Source: Marinobacterium sedimentorum (GTDB lineage: Bacteria > Pseudomonadota > Gammaproteobacteria > Pseudomonadales > Balneatricaceae). Taken from it: a stretch of 64,000 nt of DNA. The stretch is taken from positions 1 to 64,000 of the forward strand of contig NZ_JALDYX010000026.1 of assembly GCF_024267675.1 (NCBI RefSeq). Reading direction: 5' to 3'. The position numbers and the translations under genes are program-made. The notes under the pieces are model-generated. The model was not told the origin of the DNA, searched no databases, and worked only from the letters and a program-made list of their open reading frames with translations. Within the stretch, counting starts at the first letter, position 1. The number at the start of each line of letters is the position of its first letter. This document shows, piece after piece, positions 7,852-17,777 of the stretch.

Positions 7852-8424
7852 GATGCTGATCCTGTATCCGGTAGTACGCAGCCCCAGCGGGACCAATTTC
7901 CACATAGTGTAGAATATCTATATCAAATAGCGACTATTTCAATAGCAGATAAATACCATCCATTAAAAATTCAAAAAATAAGCCGCTCTAAAAGTTTTAG
8001 ATATTCTAACTCTAAAGAGTTTCACCCTTGTCCAGAACCCGGCTCGTCGCCGCACCCGATGCGAGCGTAGCAGTTCTGCGACCTAGCCTAATGAAACTCG
8101 TAGAACAGCACCAAAAAATCCATATATTCAGATAAAAAATATAAATAACAATAAATTAACAAAAAACCAATTCCACTTCTGCGAACCATTCTGCGTCTAA
8201 TAGCGCCGGAAATAACCGCGGAAAACTGCATGAAATTCAACCATATTTTTTAAGCAGAAAAATACAGGTTTAGCTTTTCTATACCAATAATGAAAATTAT
8301 ATGGTTTGTCGCGTAAAACCACCGGGCGTATCTTGATCACAAATCAGCCAGACACGGCTGACTCAACAAAAAATGACATAGAAATATTAAATCTCACCCC
8401 CTCTCAGCCACCAGGTTAGCGACC
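7852..8424. promoter_or_regulatory. AT-rich divergent control region
   Basis: This 573-bp stretch carries no gene and is much AT-richer than its surroundings. It must hold the promoters of the minus-strand LysR/two-component operon and of the plus-strand PrpF-TTT genes. A 13-bp palindrome AATAGCGACTATT at 7926-7938, in a T-N11-A type context, is a candidate LysR operator near the LysR gene. I could not place -35/-10 boxes with confidence. Confidence 0.5.
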
Positions 8425-9528
8425 ATGCAGACATCCATTCCCTGCACCATCATGCGCGGCGGCACCTCCCGCGGCCCCTATTTCCTGGCATCCAGCCTGC
8501 CCGACGACTGGCCCACCCAGGAGAAGGTTCTGCTGGCGGCACTCGGCTCCCCCAGCGCCCAGCAGATCGACGGCATCGGTGGCGGCACCTCCCTCACCAG
8601 CAAGACGGCGATCATCTCGGCCTCCAAACGGCCAGATGCCGATGTCGATTACCTTTTTGCCCAGGTCGGCATCGATACGCTGTCCGTCGATATTGCGCCG
8701 TCCTGCGGCAATATTCTGGCAGGCGTAGGCCCCTTTGCCATCGAGTCCGGCCTGGTAAAACCCGGTGCAGACGAAACCGTGGTAAGGGTGTTCAACGTCA
8801 ATACCAGCAAGCTGATCGAGGTGCGGGTAAAAACCCCCAACGGCCAGGTTGAATACGAAGGCGACACCGCCATTGACGGCGTCACCGGTACCGCAGCGCC
8901 TGTGCTGCTCAACTTTCTCGATGTCGCCGGCAGCAAGACCGGCACCCTGCTGCCCACCGGCAACGCCTGGGACCTGATCGACGGGGTGCCGGTTACCTGC
9001 ATCGACGCCGCCGTGCCCATGGTGGTCATCGCTGCCGAATCTCTGGGCAAGGATGGCGCCGAAACCAAGGCCGAGCTGGACAGCGACACCGAGATGATGG
9101 CGCGCATCGAAAGCATCCGCCGCGCGGCCTCCTGGAAGATGGGCCTGGGCGATGCCAGCGGCAAAGTGATACCCAAGGTGGCGTTGGTTTCGGCACCGCG
9201 CAACGGCGGCAGCCTTACCTCACGCTACTTCGTACCCGACAACTGCCACGCCAGCCATGCCGTCACAGGCGCAATCTGCGTCAGCACCTGCGCCATGGTA
9301 CCGGGCTCTGTGGCCGCGCCTTATCTGGGTAACGTATTCGGCGATTCGACCCTGCGCATTGAACACCCCAGCGGCCAGATTGAAATCGTGCTGGAAATCC
9401 AGCCCGCGGCCAAAGGCATCGATGTGCGCAGTGCCGGTGTGATCCGCACCGCCCGCAAGCTGATCAGCGGCGATCTCTTTGTACCGAGCTTCATCTGGAA
9501 CGGTGCACGCAATTCCAAAGTGTCCTGA
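8425..9528 (+). CDS. PrpF family isomerase, 4-oxalomesaconate tautomerase-like
   Basis: The 367-aa protein belongs to the PrpF/DUF453 family, cytoplasmic cofactor-free isomerases of the diaminopimelate epimerase fold. The start MQTSIPCTIMRGGTSRGPYF and the block APSCGNILAGVGPFAIE (Cys near residue 92), with a second Cys-containing block HASHAVTGAICVSTC, are typical. Within the family it looks closest to 4-oxalomesaconate tautomerase (GalD type), which acts in gallate and protocatechuate 4,5-cleavage routes, but aconitate isomerase-like PrpF cannot be excluded. No other ring-cleavage gene is nearby; instead it precedes a TTT tricarboxylate transporter by 120 bp, which suggests isomerisation of an imported unsaturated tricarboxylate. 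Confidence 0.75.
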   Translation: MQTSIPCTIMRGGTSRGPYFLASSLPDDWPTQEKVLLAALGSPSAQQIDGIGGGTSLTSKTAIISASKRPDADVDYLFAQVGIDTLSVDIAPSCGNILAGVGPFAIESGLVKPGADETVVRVFNVNTSKLIEVRVKTPNGQVEYEGDTAIDGVTGTAAPVLLNFLDVAGSKTGTLLPTGNAWDLIDGVPVTCIDAAVPMVVIAAESLGKDGAETKAELDSDTEMMARIESIRRAASWKMGLGDASGKVIPKVALVSAPRNGGSLTSRYFVPDNCHASHAVTGAICVSTCAMVPGSVAAPYLGNVFGDSTLRIEHPSGQIEIVLEIQPAAKGIDVRSAGVIRTARKLISGDLFVPSFIWNGARNSKVS

Positions 9529-9648
9529 CCAAAAAAATGCCCTGAAATTGCCCCATGACAGGCTGGTGACAGCTTGGGGGCATACCTTCAGCCTTAACCC
9601 CGATCCGCAAGGCTTCGGGACCCACAATAAATAAAAGAGACCAAAATC

Positions 9649-10764
9649 ATGAAGAACGCCGACAAGTTCCTGCGTAAATTCTCCGCCCGCGCCATTCGTC
9701 CCCTGGTTGTCGCCATTGCCTGCGCCAGCGCACTGAGCGTTACGACCCCCGTCCTTGCCACCGATTTCGAAGGCGCCCGCATCGAAATGACTATGCCCTT
9801 CAAGGAAGGCGGCGGCACCGACACCTGGGGCCGTTTCTACGCCCCCCTCATCGGTGAACAGCTTCCTGGCCAGCCCGTTGTCGTGGTCAAGAATATTCCG
9901 GGCGGCGGCTCCACCAGCGGTGCCAACCAATTTCAAGCGCGTGCCAAGGCCGATGGCCGCGACATCTTCGCCTCCTCAGGCTCCACCATGTTCCCGTATA
10001 TCCTGGGCGACAAGCGTGTGAAATATGAGTACAAGGACTGGACCGCCATACTGGCATCACCCACGGGAGGCGTGGTGTATATCAGCTCTGACCTGGGTGT
10101 CAAAAACATCGCCGAGCTGGCAAAACTCAAGGATGCCGACCTCAAGTACGCCAGTCAGGGCGCAACCAGCCTGGATCTGATTACCCTGCTGTCATTCGAA
10201 GTACTGGGGCTGGATGTCAAAGCCGTATTCGGCATGAAAGGACGCGGCGAAGCACGCCTGGCGTTTGAGCGTGGCGAAGTCAATATCGATGACCAGACCA
10301 CTTCCGGCTTTATCAAGAAGGTTCAGCCCCTGGTTGATGAGGGCAAGGCCATACCGCTGTTCAGCTGGGGCGTATTGGGCAAGGACGGAAAAATCCAGCG
10401 CGATCCGACCTTTCCGGACCTGCCGCACTTCGTGGAAGCCTATGAGATGGTGCACGGCAGTGCGCCCAGCAGCGAACGCTTCCGCGCCTGGAAAGCCTTC
10501 TTTATCGCCGGCTATGCCGCCCAGAAAGGCCTGTTCCTGCCCAAGGGCACACCGGATGATGTCGTACAGGCTTACCGGGAAGCCATCGCCAAGGCGGTTG
10601 CCACACCGGGTTTCAGTGAAAAGGCACAGGATGTACTGGGTGACTACGACCAGGCCGTTGGCGATGAAGCCAGCATGATGTTTACCGAAGCTGTCAGCAT
10701 GGATGATGAAGCCAGAGCCTGGGTCATCAACTGGCTCAACTCCAAATACAGCGCCGGCCTCTGA
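9649..10764 (+). CDS. TTT transporter periplasmic binding protein (TctC/Bug family)
   Basis: The 371-aa product has an extended signal peptide (cleavage likely after VLA, about residue 37) and the TctC/Bug fold signatures: IEMTMPFKEGGGTDTWGRFYAPLIGEQL at the start of the mature domain and KNIPGGGSTSGANQF shortly after, which form the carboxylate-binding loops. It would capture a tri- or dicarboxylate in the periplasm and hand it to the permease encoded next. A hairpin lies between the two genes and may reduce read-through so that the binding protein is made in excess. Ligand unknown; the PrpF-type isomerase upstream points to an unsaturated tricarboxylate. Confidence 0.9.
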   Translation: MKNADKFLRKFSARAIRPLVVAIACASALSVTTPVLATDFEGARIEMTMPFKEGGGTDTWGRFYAPLIGEQLPGQPVVVVKNIPGGGSTSGANQFQARAKADGRDIFASSGSTMFPYILGDKRVKYEYKDWTAILASPTGGVVYISSDLGVKNIAELAKLKDADLKYASQGATSLDLITLLSFEVLGLDVKAVFGMKGRGEARLAFERGEVNIDDQTTSGFIKKVQPLVDEGKAIPLFSWGVLGKDGKIQRDPTFPDLPHFVEAYEMVHGSAPSSERFRAWKAFFIAGYAAQKGLFLPKGTPDDVVQAYREAIAKAVATPGFSEKAQDVLGDYDQAVGDEASMMFTEAVSMDDEARAWVINWLNSKYSAGL

Positions 10765-10789
10765 TTCAGGACCCAAGGCGCACTACTGC

Positions 10790-10811
10790 GGGCGGTTCTA
10801 ACCGCCCTTTT
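10790..10811 (+). terminator. hairpin between binding protein and permease genes
   Basis: GGGCGGTT-CT-AACCGCCC followed by TTTT forms a short intrinsic terminator-like hairpin 26 bp after the binding-protein stop. It probably attenuates transcription into the permease gene or stabilises the upstream message. Confidence 0.65.
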
Positions 10812-10836
10812 CGCACCCTTTCCAGTGGTGACCCCA

Positions 10837-12852
10837 ATGCTCGATACTCTGATTACATCGCTGCTGACCGTGCTCAGCTTGCACCATATTCTCTATCTGG
10901 CAGGCGGTGTTTTTCTCGGCCTGCTGATCGGTATCTTCCCCGGTCTTGGCGGCATCGCCGGCCTGTCCCTGCTACTGCCGTTCCTCTACGGCATGGACCC
11001 GATCTCCGCGCTGGCCATGCTGGTCGGCCTGGTGGCGGTTATCCCGACGTCGGATACTTTCACCTCGGTGCTGATGGGTATTCCGGGTTCCAGCGCCTCC
11101 CAGGCCACAGTATTGGACGGCTTCCCGATGGCCAAACAGGGCCACGCCGCCCGCGCACTGGCCGCCGCCTTTACTGCATCCCTGTTCGGCGGCCTGTTCG
11201 GCGCCCTGATGCTGACGGTCTTCGTACTGATCGCAAGGCCACTGATTCTGGCCTTTGGCTCGGCTGAACTCTTTATGCTCACCCTGCTGGGTCTGAGCAT
11301 GGTCGGCGTTCTGGCCGGCAACAGCCTGGTGAAAGGCATCAGCGCCTGCGGCATCGGCCTGCTGCTGGGTAGCCTCGGGGCAGCGCCTGCCACTGGCGAA
11401 TACCGCATGTCTTTCGATAATACCTATCTGATGGATGGCATTCCGCTGGTCGTAGTGGGCCTGGGCATTTTTGCCATTCCGGAAATTATCGACCTGCTGC
11501 GCCAGAATCGCGCCATCGCCGAAGCCTCTGAGCTGGGCAGTGGCTGGGTTGACGGGTTCAAGGATGTGATCAAGCACAAATGGCTGTCGATCCGCTGCGC
11601 CATACTCGGCACCCTGGTTGGCGCCCTGCCCGGTCTTGGCGGCAGCGTGGTTGACTGGATTGCCTATGGCCATGCGGTGCAAACCACCAAGGCAAAGGAC
11701 AACCCCCAGTTCGGCAAGGGCGACGTGCGCGGCGTTATCGCGCCTGAATCAGCCAACAATGCCAAAGAAGGCGGCGGGCTGATCCCCACACTGCTGTTTG
11801 GTATTCCGGGTTCCGGCAGCATGGCGGTATTTCTCGGCGGCATGGTCCTGATCGGCCTGGAGCCGGGCCCCGCCATGGTGGGCGCTGAACTCGGCACCAC
11901 TTACACCATCGTCTGGTCACTGGCTCTGGCGAATGTCATAGGCGCCGGCTCCTGCCTGCTGCTGTCCAAGTGGGTCGCACGCCTGACGCTGATCCCCTAT
12001 GCGCTGATGGCCCCGTTCATGCTGATGGTCATCTGCTTTGCCGCCTTCCAGGCAACCCGCAGTCTGGGCGATCTGGTCGCACTGCTGGCCATTGGCGTGC
12101 TGGGTGTCGTGATGAAGCGCTTCGACTGGCCACGCCCGGCCTTCCTGATCGGCTTCGTACTGGCCGGCGGCATGGAAACCTATTTGTATCAGGCGGTGCA
12201 GTTTGATGGCTGGTCCTTCCTGACCAAGCCTGGCGTGCTGATCATTGCCGCGATTACCGTTGCCTCGATCTACTTCGCCGTGCGCACCAAGCCTGCTGAC
12301 AAAACCGACGACACAGGCGCAAACACCGAGACTGAGACAGCGCCTGAAGCTCCGCGTCGTCGCGCCAGCAACCTGCGCCCGCAGATCATCTTCGCCATCG
12401 CCGTGGTCGGCCTCTTTGGCTACGGCCTCTACGACGCACTGCAGCACTCATTCCTGGGCGGCGTATTCACCGCGGGTCTGTGCGCTTTCATGCTGGTGAT
12501 GTCGCTGATCGTGCTGGTCAAGCTGCTGCGCGGACGACTGGAAGACCCGGTGAACTTCGACAACGAAGTGGAAGCCGGCTACAGCACCGACAGCAGCATC
12601 ACCAGCCTGCCCCACTATGTTTACTGGCTGACCGGGCTGATACTGGGCTGCTATCTGTTCGGCTATCTGATCGCCATTGGCCTGTTCTTCATCATCTTCC
12701 TGCTGCTAAAAGCACGCACTTCGATGATCAAAACCCTATCGCTGACCGGTGCGGCCCTGGCCTTCCTGGTGGTGCTGTCGCACCTGATGGTGCTGGATAT
12801 GCCCCGCGGACTGTTGCAGGAAATGGTGCAGCTCCCCTGGCCACTGAGTTAA
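10837..12852 (+). CDS. TTT transporter permease, TctA fused to TctB
   Basis: The 671-aa inner-membrane protein joins two subunits that are usually separate. Residues about 1-490 are the large TctA permease with its paired signature loops (IGIFPGLGGIAGLSLLLPF and VGALPGLGGSVVDWIAYGHA) and about 12 membrane segments. After a charged linker (about 490-515) the remainder, about 150 residues with four membrane segments, resembles TctB. The ATG at 10837 is preferred; in-frame GTG codons at 10825 and 10828 are alternatives. It works with the upstream binding protein, using an ion gradient to take up a carboxylate. A universal stress protein gene follows after 12 bp, so they are co-transcribed. Confidence 0.88.
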   Translation: MLDTLITSLLTVLSLHHILYLAGGVFLGLLIGIFPGLGGIAGLSLLLPFLYGMDPISALAMLVGLVAVIPTSDTFTSVLMGIPGSSASQATVLDGFPMAKQGHAARALAAAFTASLFGGLFGALMLTVFVLIARPLILAFGSAELFMLTLLGLSMVGVLAGNSLVKGISACGIGLLLGSLGAAPATGEYRMSFDNTYLMDGIPLVVVGLGIFAIPEIIDLLRQNRAIAEASELGSGWVDGFKDVIKHKWLSIRCAILGTLVGALPGLGGSVVDWIAYGHAVQTTKAKDNPQFGKGDVRGVIAPESANNAKEGGGLIPTLLFGIPGSGSMAVFLGGMVLIGLEPGPAMVGAELGTTYTIVWSLALANVIGAGSCLLLSKWVARLTLIPYALMAPFMLMVICFAAFQATRSLGDLVALLAIGVLGVVMKRFDWPRPAFLIGFVLAGGMETYLYQAVQFDGWSFLTKPGVLIIAAITVASIYFAVRTKPADKTDDTGANTETETAPEAPRRRASNLRPQIIFAIAVVGLFGYGLYDALQHSFLGGVFTAGLCAFMLVMSLIVLVKLLRGRLEDPVNFDNEVEAGYSTDSSITSLPHYVYWLTGLILGCYLFGYLIAIGLFFIIFLLLKARTSMIKTLSLTGAALAFLVVLSHLMVLDMPRGLLQEMVQLPWPLS

Positions 12853-12864
12853 GAGGCAAGAAGC

Positions 12865-13719
12865 ATGAATAACCCGAAAATATTGCTAACACCGCTGTCG
12901 ACCAGCGGGCAGGTGGAAGAGCGCTTGCAAGGGGCTCTGGCTGTGGCCCAGTATTTTAAGGCACACCTGCAAGTGCTGCATGCCCAGGCAAGCCCTAGTC
13001 AATTCATGCCTAGGGGCGTCGTCGGGCTGTCACCGAAGCTTTTGCAGGAAATGGAAACCATTGCTGACAGCAGCTCCAAGAGTGATGCGCAAAAGCTGCA
13101 ACAGTGCTTCGCTCAACTCGCCGCTGACAGCAACATCGCCCTCAGTGACTCCTGCCTGGCGGATGCAGCATCCGCCAGCTGGCACAATGTCGTGGGGCTG
13201 CGCAGCGAACAGCTAGCCCAGCAAGGCAAGGTTTCCGATCTGCTGATCATCCCCAAATCCAACAGCGGGATAGCGACATCAACACTGGAAGCCGCCCTGC
13301 TCTATAGCGGCAGGCCGGTGCTTGTGATGCCGCGTACCCAAACCGGCTTCAGCCCGACACGCATATCCATCGCCTGGAACAGCAGTACCGAAGCCGCTCG
13401 CGCAGTAGCGAATGCGTTACCCTTCCTGACGCGGGCGCAACAGGTGAGGATTCTCACCCTCGAGCACCGCGAGGAAAAGGAACCGAGCGCTCTTGCACTG
13501 CAGCACTACCTGGCGTGTCACGGTATCAACAGCCAAATCGAACACCTGAAACAGCGGAGTCACGATGGCGAAGACCTGCTCGATGCCACCAAAGCCGACA
13601 AGGCAGAGCTGATCGTTATGGGCGCCTACAGTCACAACCGCCTGCACCAGCAGGTATTCGGTGGCGTAACCCGACATGTTCTCGAACATGCCGAGATACC
13701 CGTACTGATGAGTCACTGA
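12865..13719 (+). CDS. tandem universal stress protein (UspA family)
   Basis: The 284-aa protein consists of two Usp domains. The second (about residues 155-284) ends with the nucleotide-binding signature MGAYSHNRLHQQVFGGVTRHVL, the G-2x-G-9x-G(S/T) type with Gly replaced at one place. The first domain (1-150) is more degenerate. Such proteins bind ATP or related nucleotides and are often encoded beside membrane transporters, where they are thought to tune transport to energy status. It begins 12 bp after the permease gene, strongly suggesting a functional link. Regulatory rather than catalytic role, inferred from family. Confidence 0.85.
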   Translation: MNNPKILLTPLSTSGQVEERLQGALAVAQYFKAHLQVLHAQASPSQFMPRGVVGLSPKLLQEMETIADSSSKSDAQKLQQCFAQLAADSNIALSDSCLADAASASWHNVVGLRSEQLAQQGKVSDLLIIPKSNSGIATSTLEAALLYSGRPVLVMPRTQTGFSPTRISIAWNSSTEAARAVANALPFLTRAQQVRILTLEHREEKEPSALALQHYLACHGINSQIEHLKQRSHDGEDLLDATKADKAELIVMGAYSHNRLHQQVFGGVTRHVLEHAEIPVLMSH

Positions 13720-13897
13720 AACAAACAATGACAGCGAAAGCACACCAAGCCGGCAAAGGACAGAGGTCAACACCGGCCTTCAGGCGGTAACTGAAGAGCG
13801 CCCTTGTCGTGCCCGCAACCCAAACCCAAGGAGGTAAACCACCCTTAAATCGCACAACGAACGTAACTGGTTTTATGAGTGATTGCTCATTGGCACC

Positions 13898-13917
13898 GGC
13901 CCCGCTTCTGCGGGGCC
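13898..13917. terminator. GC-rich hairpin between convergent genes
   Basis: GGCCCCGC-TTCT-GCGGGGCC is a perfect 8-bp stem between the universal stress protein gene and the convergent tamB gene. A T-run directly after it is missing on both strands, so it is a weak or factor-assisted terminator candidate. Confidence 0.4.
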
Positions 13918-13991
13918 AACTATTTGTGGCACAGGTTTTTCGCTTTCCTTCACCTTGCCACTTTTACTTCGCTCCTTGCACCTTTGCGTGG

Positions 13992-16900
13992 TTAACGCTC
14001 CAGTTGATAGAAAATATCGGCGCCGCTGCCGGTGGTGCTGGTGTTGGACTCGAACGACCAGCGGTCGGTGAGCTTGTAGCGCAGCAGGAAACTGGAGGCT
14101 GGCGACAGCAGGCCCACGCCGTATTTCACATAGAGCCTGGGGGACAGGTACTTGCCGATATAGAAGGAGGTTTCTTCCAGCGTATCGCCACCACCGACGC
14201 CCACTTCATCCACGTTAAGCGCATCGGCCAGGCGCTCGCCCACGGCATTGCCGCCCTTGCGCCCCATGGCAAGGGCCAGCTTGACCAGCATTTCCTGCTC
14301 GCTGGCAGAAGTCGTGCCCGGTGCCCGCCCCAGTATCAGGTAGGACAGCAGACTGGTGTCCGGCATGGCGGGCTCGGAGAACAGCGTCAGTTTGGGGACC
14401 CGCAGCGTGCCGCCCACCCGGGCGCCCACGGTCACCTCATCCACTTTGCGTTGTACGCGCATGTTGAGGCCGGGGTTATCCACAGGACCACCGGTATAAA
14501 CGAAGCTGCCGCGGGATATATCCAGCTCCTGACCATAGAGCTCGTATTTGCCCGATGCGACATCGATATTGCCGGTCGCACGGGTGCCACGGCGGCTGTC
14601 TTCCTGCAGCGCCAGGCCGCCGGTCAAACGCCCGTTGAAACCAAAGGCATCCACCTGCACCTTGTCGCCCAGCGTGACCCGCAGCTTGAGATCCAGCTCA
14701 GGGCCGGCCAGCGGCGCCTCACCGACACCGGCAGCATTCACCACTACGGCATCGGGGGAGACGGACACCGCATTGCTCAGTTTGGGCGGCTTGATCAGCG
14801 CTTCCGGCACCTTCAGCTCGCCCCCCACCGAGATGGCGCCTTCGGTCATGCTGATCTCCATGTCGGGGGAGATAAACACTTGTATTTCCGGCGTTCCCAC
14901 GGCCTGGAAACGCTCGCCGTTAATGCGGATCAGACCGCTCTGGGCCAGGGGCTCAACCTCGCCCGAGAGCGTCAGGGTGCCGCCACCGGAGGCCATGCTG
15001 CCGTCCAGCAGCAGGTATTCCGGCCGGGCCGGGTCATCCCGCAGCCGCAGGCTGATATCGGCCAGCGCGATACCCGCCGCCGGCAGCTCTATATTGCCGT
15101 TGTTAAGGTTCAGCTCGCCCTGAATCCGTGGCGCCGCCAGGTTACCGCCCAGGGCCAGATTACCCAGCACCTTGCCACTGCGCACCTTCATGTCCGGCAC
15201 CAGCAACGAGAGAAACTTGAGATCTTCGATGGCCAGGGCAAGCTGCCCCTTGATCACACCGGCGCCGGCCAGGTCATCCACCGTCACCGAGCCCTGGACG
15301 CGGCCATCGACTTCATCCATCAGCAGATTCAGATCCAGCGCCGCTTTCTTGTCAGTACCGCTGGCACTGACGCGGGCATCGGTAAAGCTCACCTTGAGCC
15401 CTTCATCGGGCAGGGTCAGGCGTGTCTGATCCAGTGAAACCTGGGCGTCATAGGCCAGTGCACCCTTGGCCGAAAGGCTGCCGGAGGCCTTGGCATTAAT
15501 CTGCCCGGTGATCTCGGTGGTGGCCGGCAGCCAGGGCGCCAGCAGCGTCAGCGGCAGGCCTTGCAGTGTCAGCCCGCCCTCACTTTTGCCCTCGGCCAGC
15601 CACTGGCCATCCAGACAGAGCCGACCCTGGCCACTTTTGGCATCAAGACAGAGCGCCTGGGCACGCGCCCTGTTGGCGGCGAGCTCCAGCGGCACCGGCG
15701 CCTGCAAACCCCAGGCACCGGCATCGGGCTGGGTTAGATCCAGCCGGGTGAGGGTACCGCGCCACTGCTGCTTGTCCTGCAGCCCGCCCTTAAGCGCCAG
15801 GCTGAGCTGGGCGGCTTTGGCGTCCAGATCCAGTGTCAGGCTGTGATCCTTCTCCAGCCCGCTGCCCTGCAGGCTCAGGCTGCGGACCGGCTGCCCGGCC
15901 AGCAGCAGATCCTCGGCCTTGAGGTCGATTCTGGCCGGCGTTTTCCAGCCCAGATCCAGCGCCACTGTACCGCCGATTTTCTCCAGCTGATATTGGCTGA
16001 AACGCAGCTGGCTACCCTGAATGCTGGCATTTATCTGGGGCGCCTGGGCGGTGCCGCCCAGGGTACCGCCGGCCTTGATAGACCCCGCCGCCTGGGGCAG
16101 TAGCGCCGCCAGGTCGCTGGCCAGCAGCTGCCAGTCCAGCGCCAGCTTGTCCGCCGCCTGCCCCTGGACGTTCAATTTGGCGTTACCCCAACCCAGCGCG
16201 AGTTCAGGGATATCCAGCGCCGTGCCCTTTACCTTGATCTGGCCGCTGCCGCTCAGCGCCTGCTGCCGCAAGCTGCCCGAGAGCGCGGCTAATTCCAGCT
16301 GCGCGCGGGGCTCGCCATCCACCAGCTGCCCCTGGGTTTTCAGGTTCAGCCCAATGGCGCCTTTCCAGTCGGGCCACTGCAGGCCTGGGTTGATCTTGTC
16401 GGCACGCACCTGCAAATCCCACACCGGTTGCGGAGTCCAGCCGGCGCTACCCTCCAGCACCAGCTGACCGCCGAGGGTGTCGAGGGTCAAGGCCAGTACC
16501 GGCATACTCTCCAGGCTGCCTTCGCCTGCCAGCGTCACGCCCGTGGCCGGCAGGCCTTCGCCACTGACCTTGCCATCCAGCCTGAGGCTGTAGTCACTCA
16601 GCGGACCGGTGATTTTCAGTGTGCCGCTCTCGCTGGCAAACTGCGCCGGCAGCTGGGCCGACAACGGATAGCGCAGGCCTGTCCAGCCCAGCGTCACATC
16701 CAGCTCGGGCGTTTGCTGCAACCCCAGCACAGTGCCAGACAGGTTAAGATCAGCGCCGCTTTGCGGCAGCAGGATTTGCGCCCGCGCAAGGCTCAGCTGT
16801 TCGGTGGTGGCATCCAGGCTGCTGTTGAGGGTCAGCGGACCGACATCGGGCAGGCTGCCCACGAGCGCGATATCGCCCCCGGCCGAGGCCAGATCACCCT

Positions 16901-17777
16901 TGAGGTTAACCGAACCGCTCACCAGATGACCGCCAAGCGCGGCGGCAAAGGGCGCCGGATCGAACCGGGCCAGATCCAGTGCCAGCTGCCAGCTGATCTC
17001 GCCCAGGGGCCGGGACACCCGGGCCTGCAGCGCCGCGTCCGCCAACCCCTGCAGCTGCTGCTCCAGCGTCAGCACTGCCGCATCACCCAGCAGTTCCCCC
17101 CCCAGGGTACCGCTGCCGCTGATCACGCCGCGTTCGGGAATCAGTGCGCTCCAGTCAAGCTGGAATGCCAGCGGATAGTTGCCGGCGGCGGTCAGTTCGC
17201 CACTGAGGCTCAGCTCGCCCTGGGGCGCCTTGATACTGAAACGATCCAGTATCACGCGCTCCAGTTCATTGTGTGCCCCCAGCGCCACGGCCTCGATCAG
17301 GATGGGCTCGGTACTGCCTGCAGGATGAATCCGCACACCATGGCCGTAGATTTCGCCGATCTGTATCGCCAGCGGCAGCTGCACCGAATCCGGCAGCGCC
17401 AACGGGCCGGCAGGCTCTGGCTCTGCCGACGCCTCGTCGGTGGCAGCAGGCGGCAGCCAGAGGTCCAGCTCCTCCACGCCCAGACGATCCAGTTCGATCC
17501 GGCCACTGAGCAGCGCCGCCGGGTGCCAGACGAACTCGATGCGCCCCGCTTCGACCCGCAGATCGTTCAGCTGGTAATTCAGGCCTCTTATTTCAACCTG
17601 TTGCAGCAGGGCGCCGTTAAGCGCGCTGTAACTCAACTGACCCGGAATCAGCGGCTGCAGCTGATTAAACAGGACGCGGGTACCCTTCTCGGTCAGGCCT
17701 ATGGCAGCAATGGCCGCCAGCAACAACAGAATCAGTACCAGCAGGCTTAACAGAATGCGCAGTGTCCAGCGCTTCAT
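13992..17777 (-). CDS. tamB: TamB, inner-membrane-anchored translocation and assembly / lipid transport protein
   Basis: The 1261-aa protein has one N-terminal membrane anchor (residues about 8-28) and then a very long periplasmic beta-rich repeat region ending in the conserved DUF490/TamB C-terminal domain (about residues 950-1261, with ASGKYELYGQELDISRGSFVYTGGPVDNPGLNMRV and a final FYQLER). Family length is about 1250, so it is complete. TamB bridges the periplasm to TamA in the outer membrane; AsmA-like members form hydrophobic grooves for phospholipid transport. Its ATG overlaps the tamA stop (ATGA), the standard tamA-tamB operon. Confidence 0.95.
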   Translation of the reverse strand: MKRWTLRILLSLLVLILLLLAAIAAIGLTEKGTRVLFNQLQPLIPGQLSYSALNGALLQQVEIRGLNYQLNDLRVEAGRIEFVWHPAALLSGRIELDRLGVEELDLWLPPAATDEASAEPEPAGPLALPDSVQLPLAIQIGEIYGHGVRIHPAGSTEPILIEAVALGAHNELERVILDRFSIKAPQGELSLSGELTAAGNYPLAFQLDWSALIPERGVISGSGTLGGELLGDAAVLTLEQQLQGLADAALQARVSRPLGEISWQLALDLARFDPAPFAAALGGHLVSGSVNLKGDLASAGGDIALVGSLPDVGPLTLNSSLDATTEQLSLARAQILLPQSGADLNLSGTVLGLQQTPELDVTLGWTGLRYPLSAQLPAQFASESGTLKITGPLSDYSLRLDGKVSGEGLPATGVTLAGEGSLESMPVLALTLDTLGGQLVLEGSAGWTPQPVWDLQVRADKINPGLQWPDWKGAIGLNLKTQGQLVDGEPRAQLELAALSGSLRQQALSGSGQIKVKGTALDIPELALGWGNAKLNVQGQAADKLALDWQLLASDLAALLPQAAGSIKAGGTLGGTAQAPQINASIQGSQLRFSQYQLEKIGGTVALDLGWKTPARIDLKAEDLLLAGQPVRSLSLQGSGLEKDHSLTLDLDAKAAQLSLALKGGLQDKQQWRGTLTRLDLTQPDAGAWGLQAPVPLELAANRARAQALCLDAKSGQGRLCLDGQWLAEGKSEGGLTLQGLPLTLLAPWLPATTEITGQINAKASGSLSAKGALAYDAQVSLDQTRLTLPDEGLKVSFTDARVSASGTDKKAALDLNLLMDEVDGRVQGSVTVDDLAGAGVIKGQLALAIEDLKFLSLLVPDMKVRSGKVLGNLALGGNLAAPRIQGELNLNNGNIELPAAGIALADISLRLRDDPARPEYLLLDGSMASGGGTLTLSGEVEPLAQSGLIRINGERFQAVGTPEIQVFISPDMEISMTEGAISVGGELKVPEALIKPPKLSNAVSVSPDAVVVNAAGVGEAPLAGPELDLKLRVTLGDKVQVDAFGFNGRLTGGLALQEDSRRGTRATGNIDVASGKYELYGQELDISRGSFVYTGGPVDNPGLNMRVQRKVDEVTVGARVGGTLRVPKLTLFSEPAMPDTSLLSYLILGRAPGTTSASEQEMLVKLALAMGRKGGNAVGERLADALNVDEVGVGGGDTLEETSFYIGKYLSPRLYVKYGVGLLSPASSFLLRYKLTDRWSFESNTSTTGSGADIFYQLER

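Noticed and set aside
7926..7938. AATAGCGACTATT palindrome as a proven LysR operator
   Set aside because: Position fits, but a single AT-rich palindrome is not enough; mentioned only within the control region.
13809..15437. 542-aa open frame antisense to tamB
   Set aside because: tamB is complete and conserved; the antisense product is His/Gln-rich without any domain or start signal.
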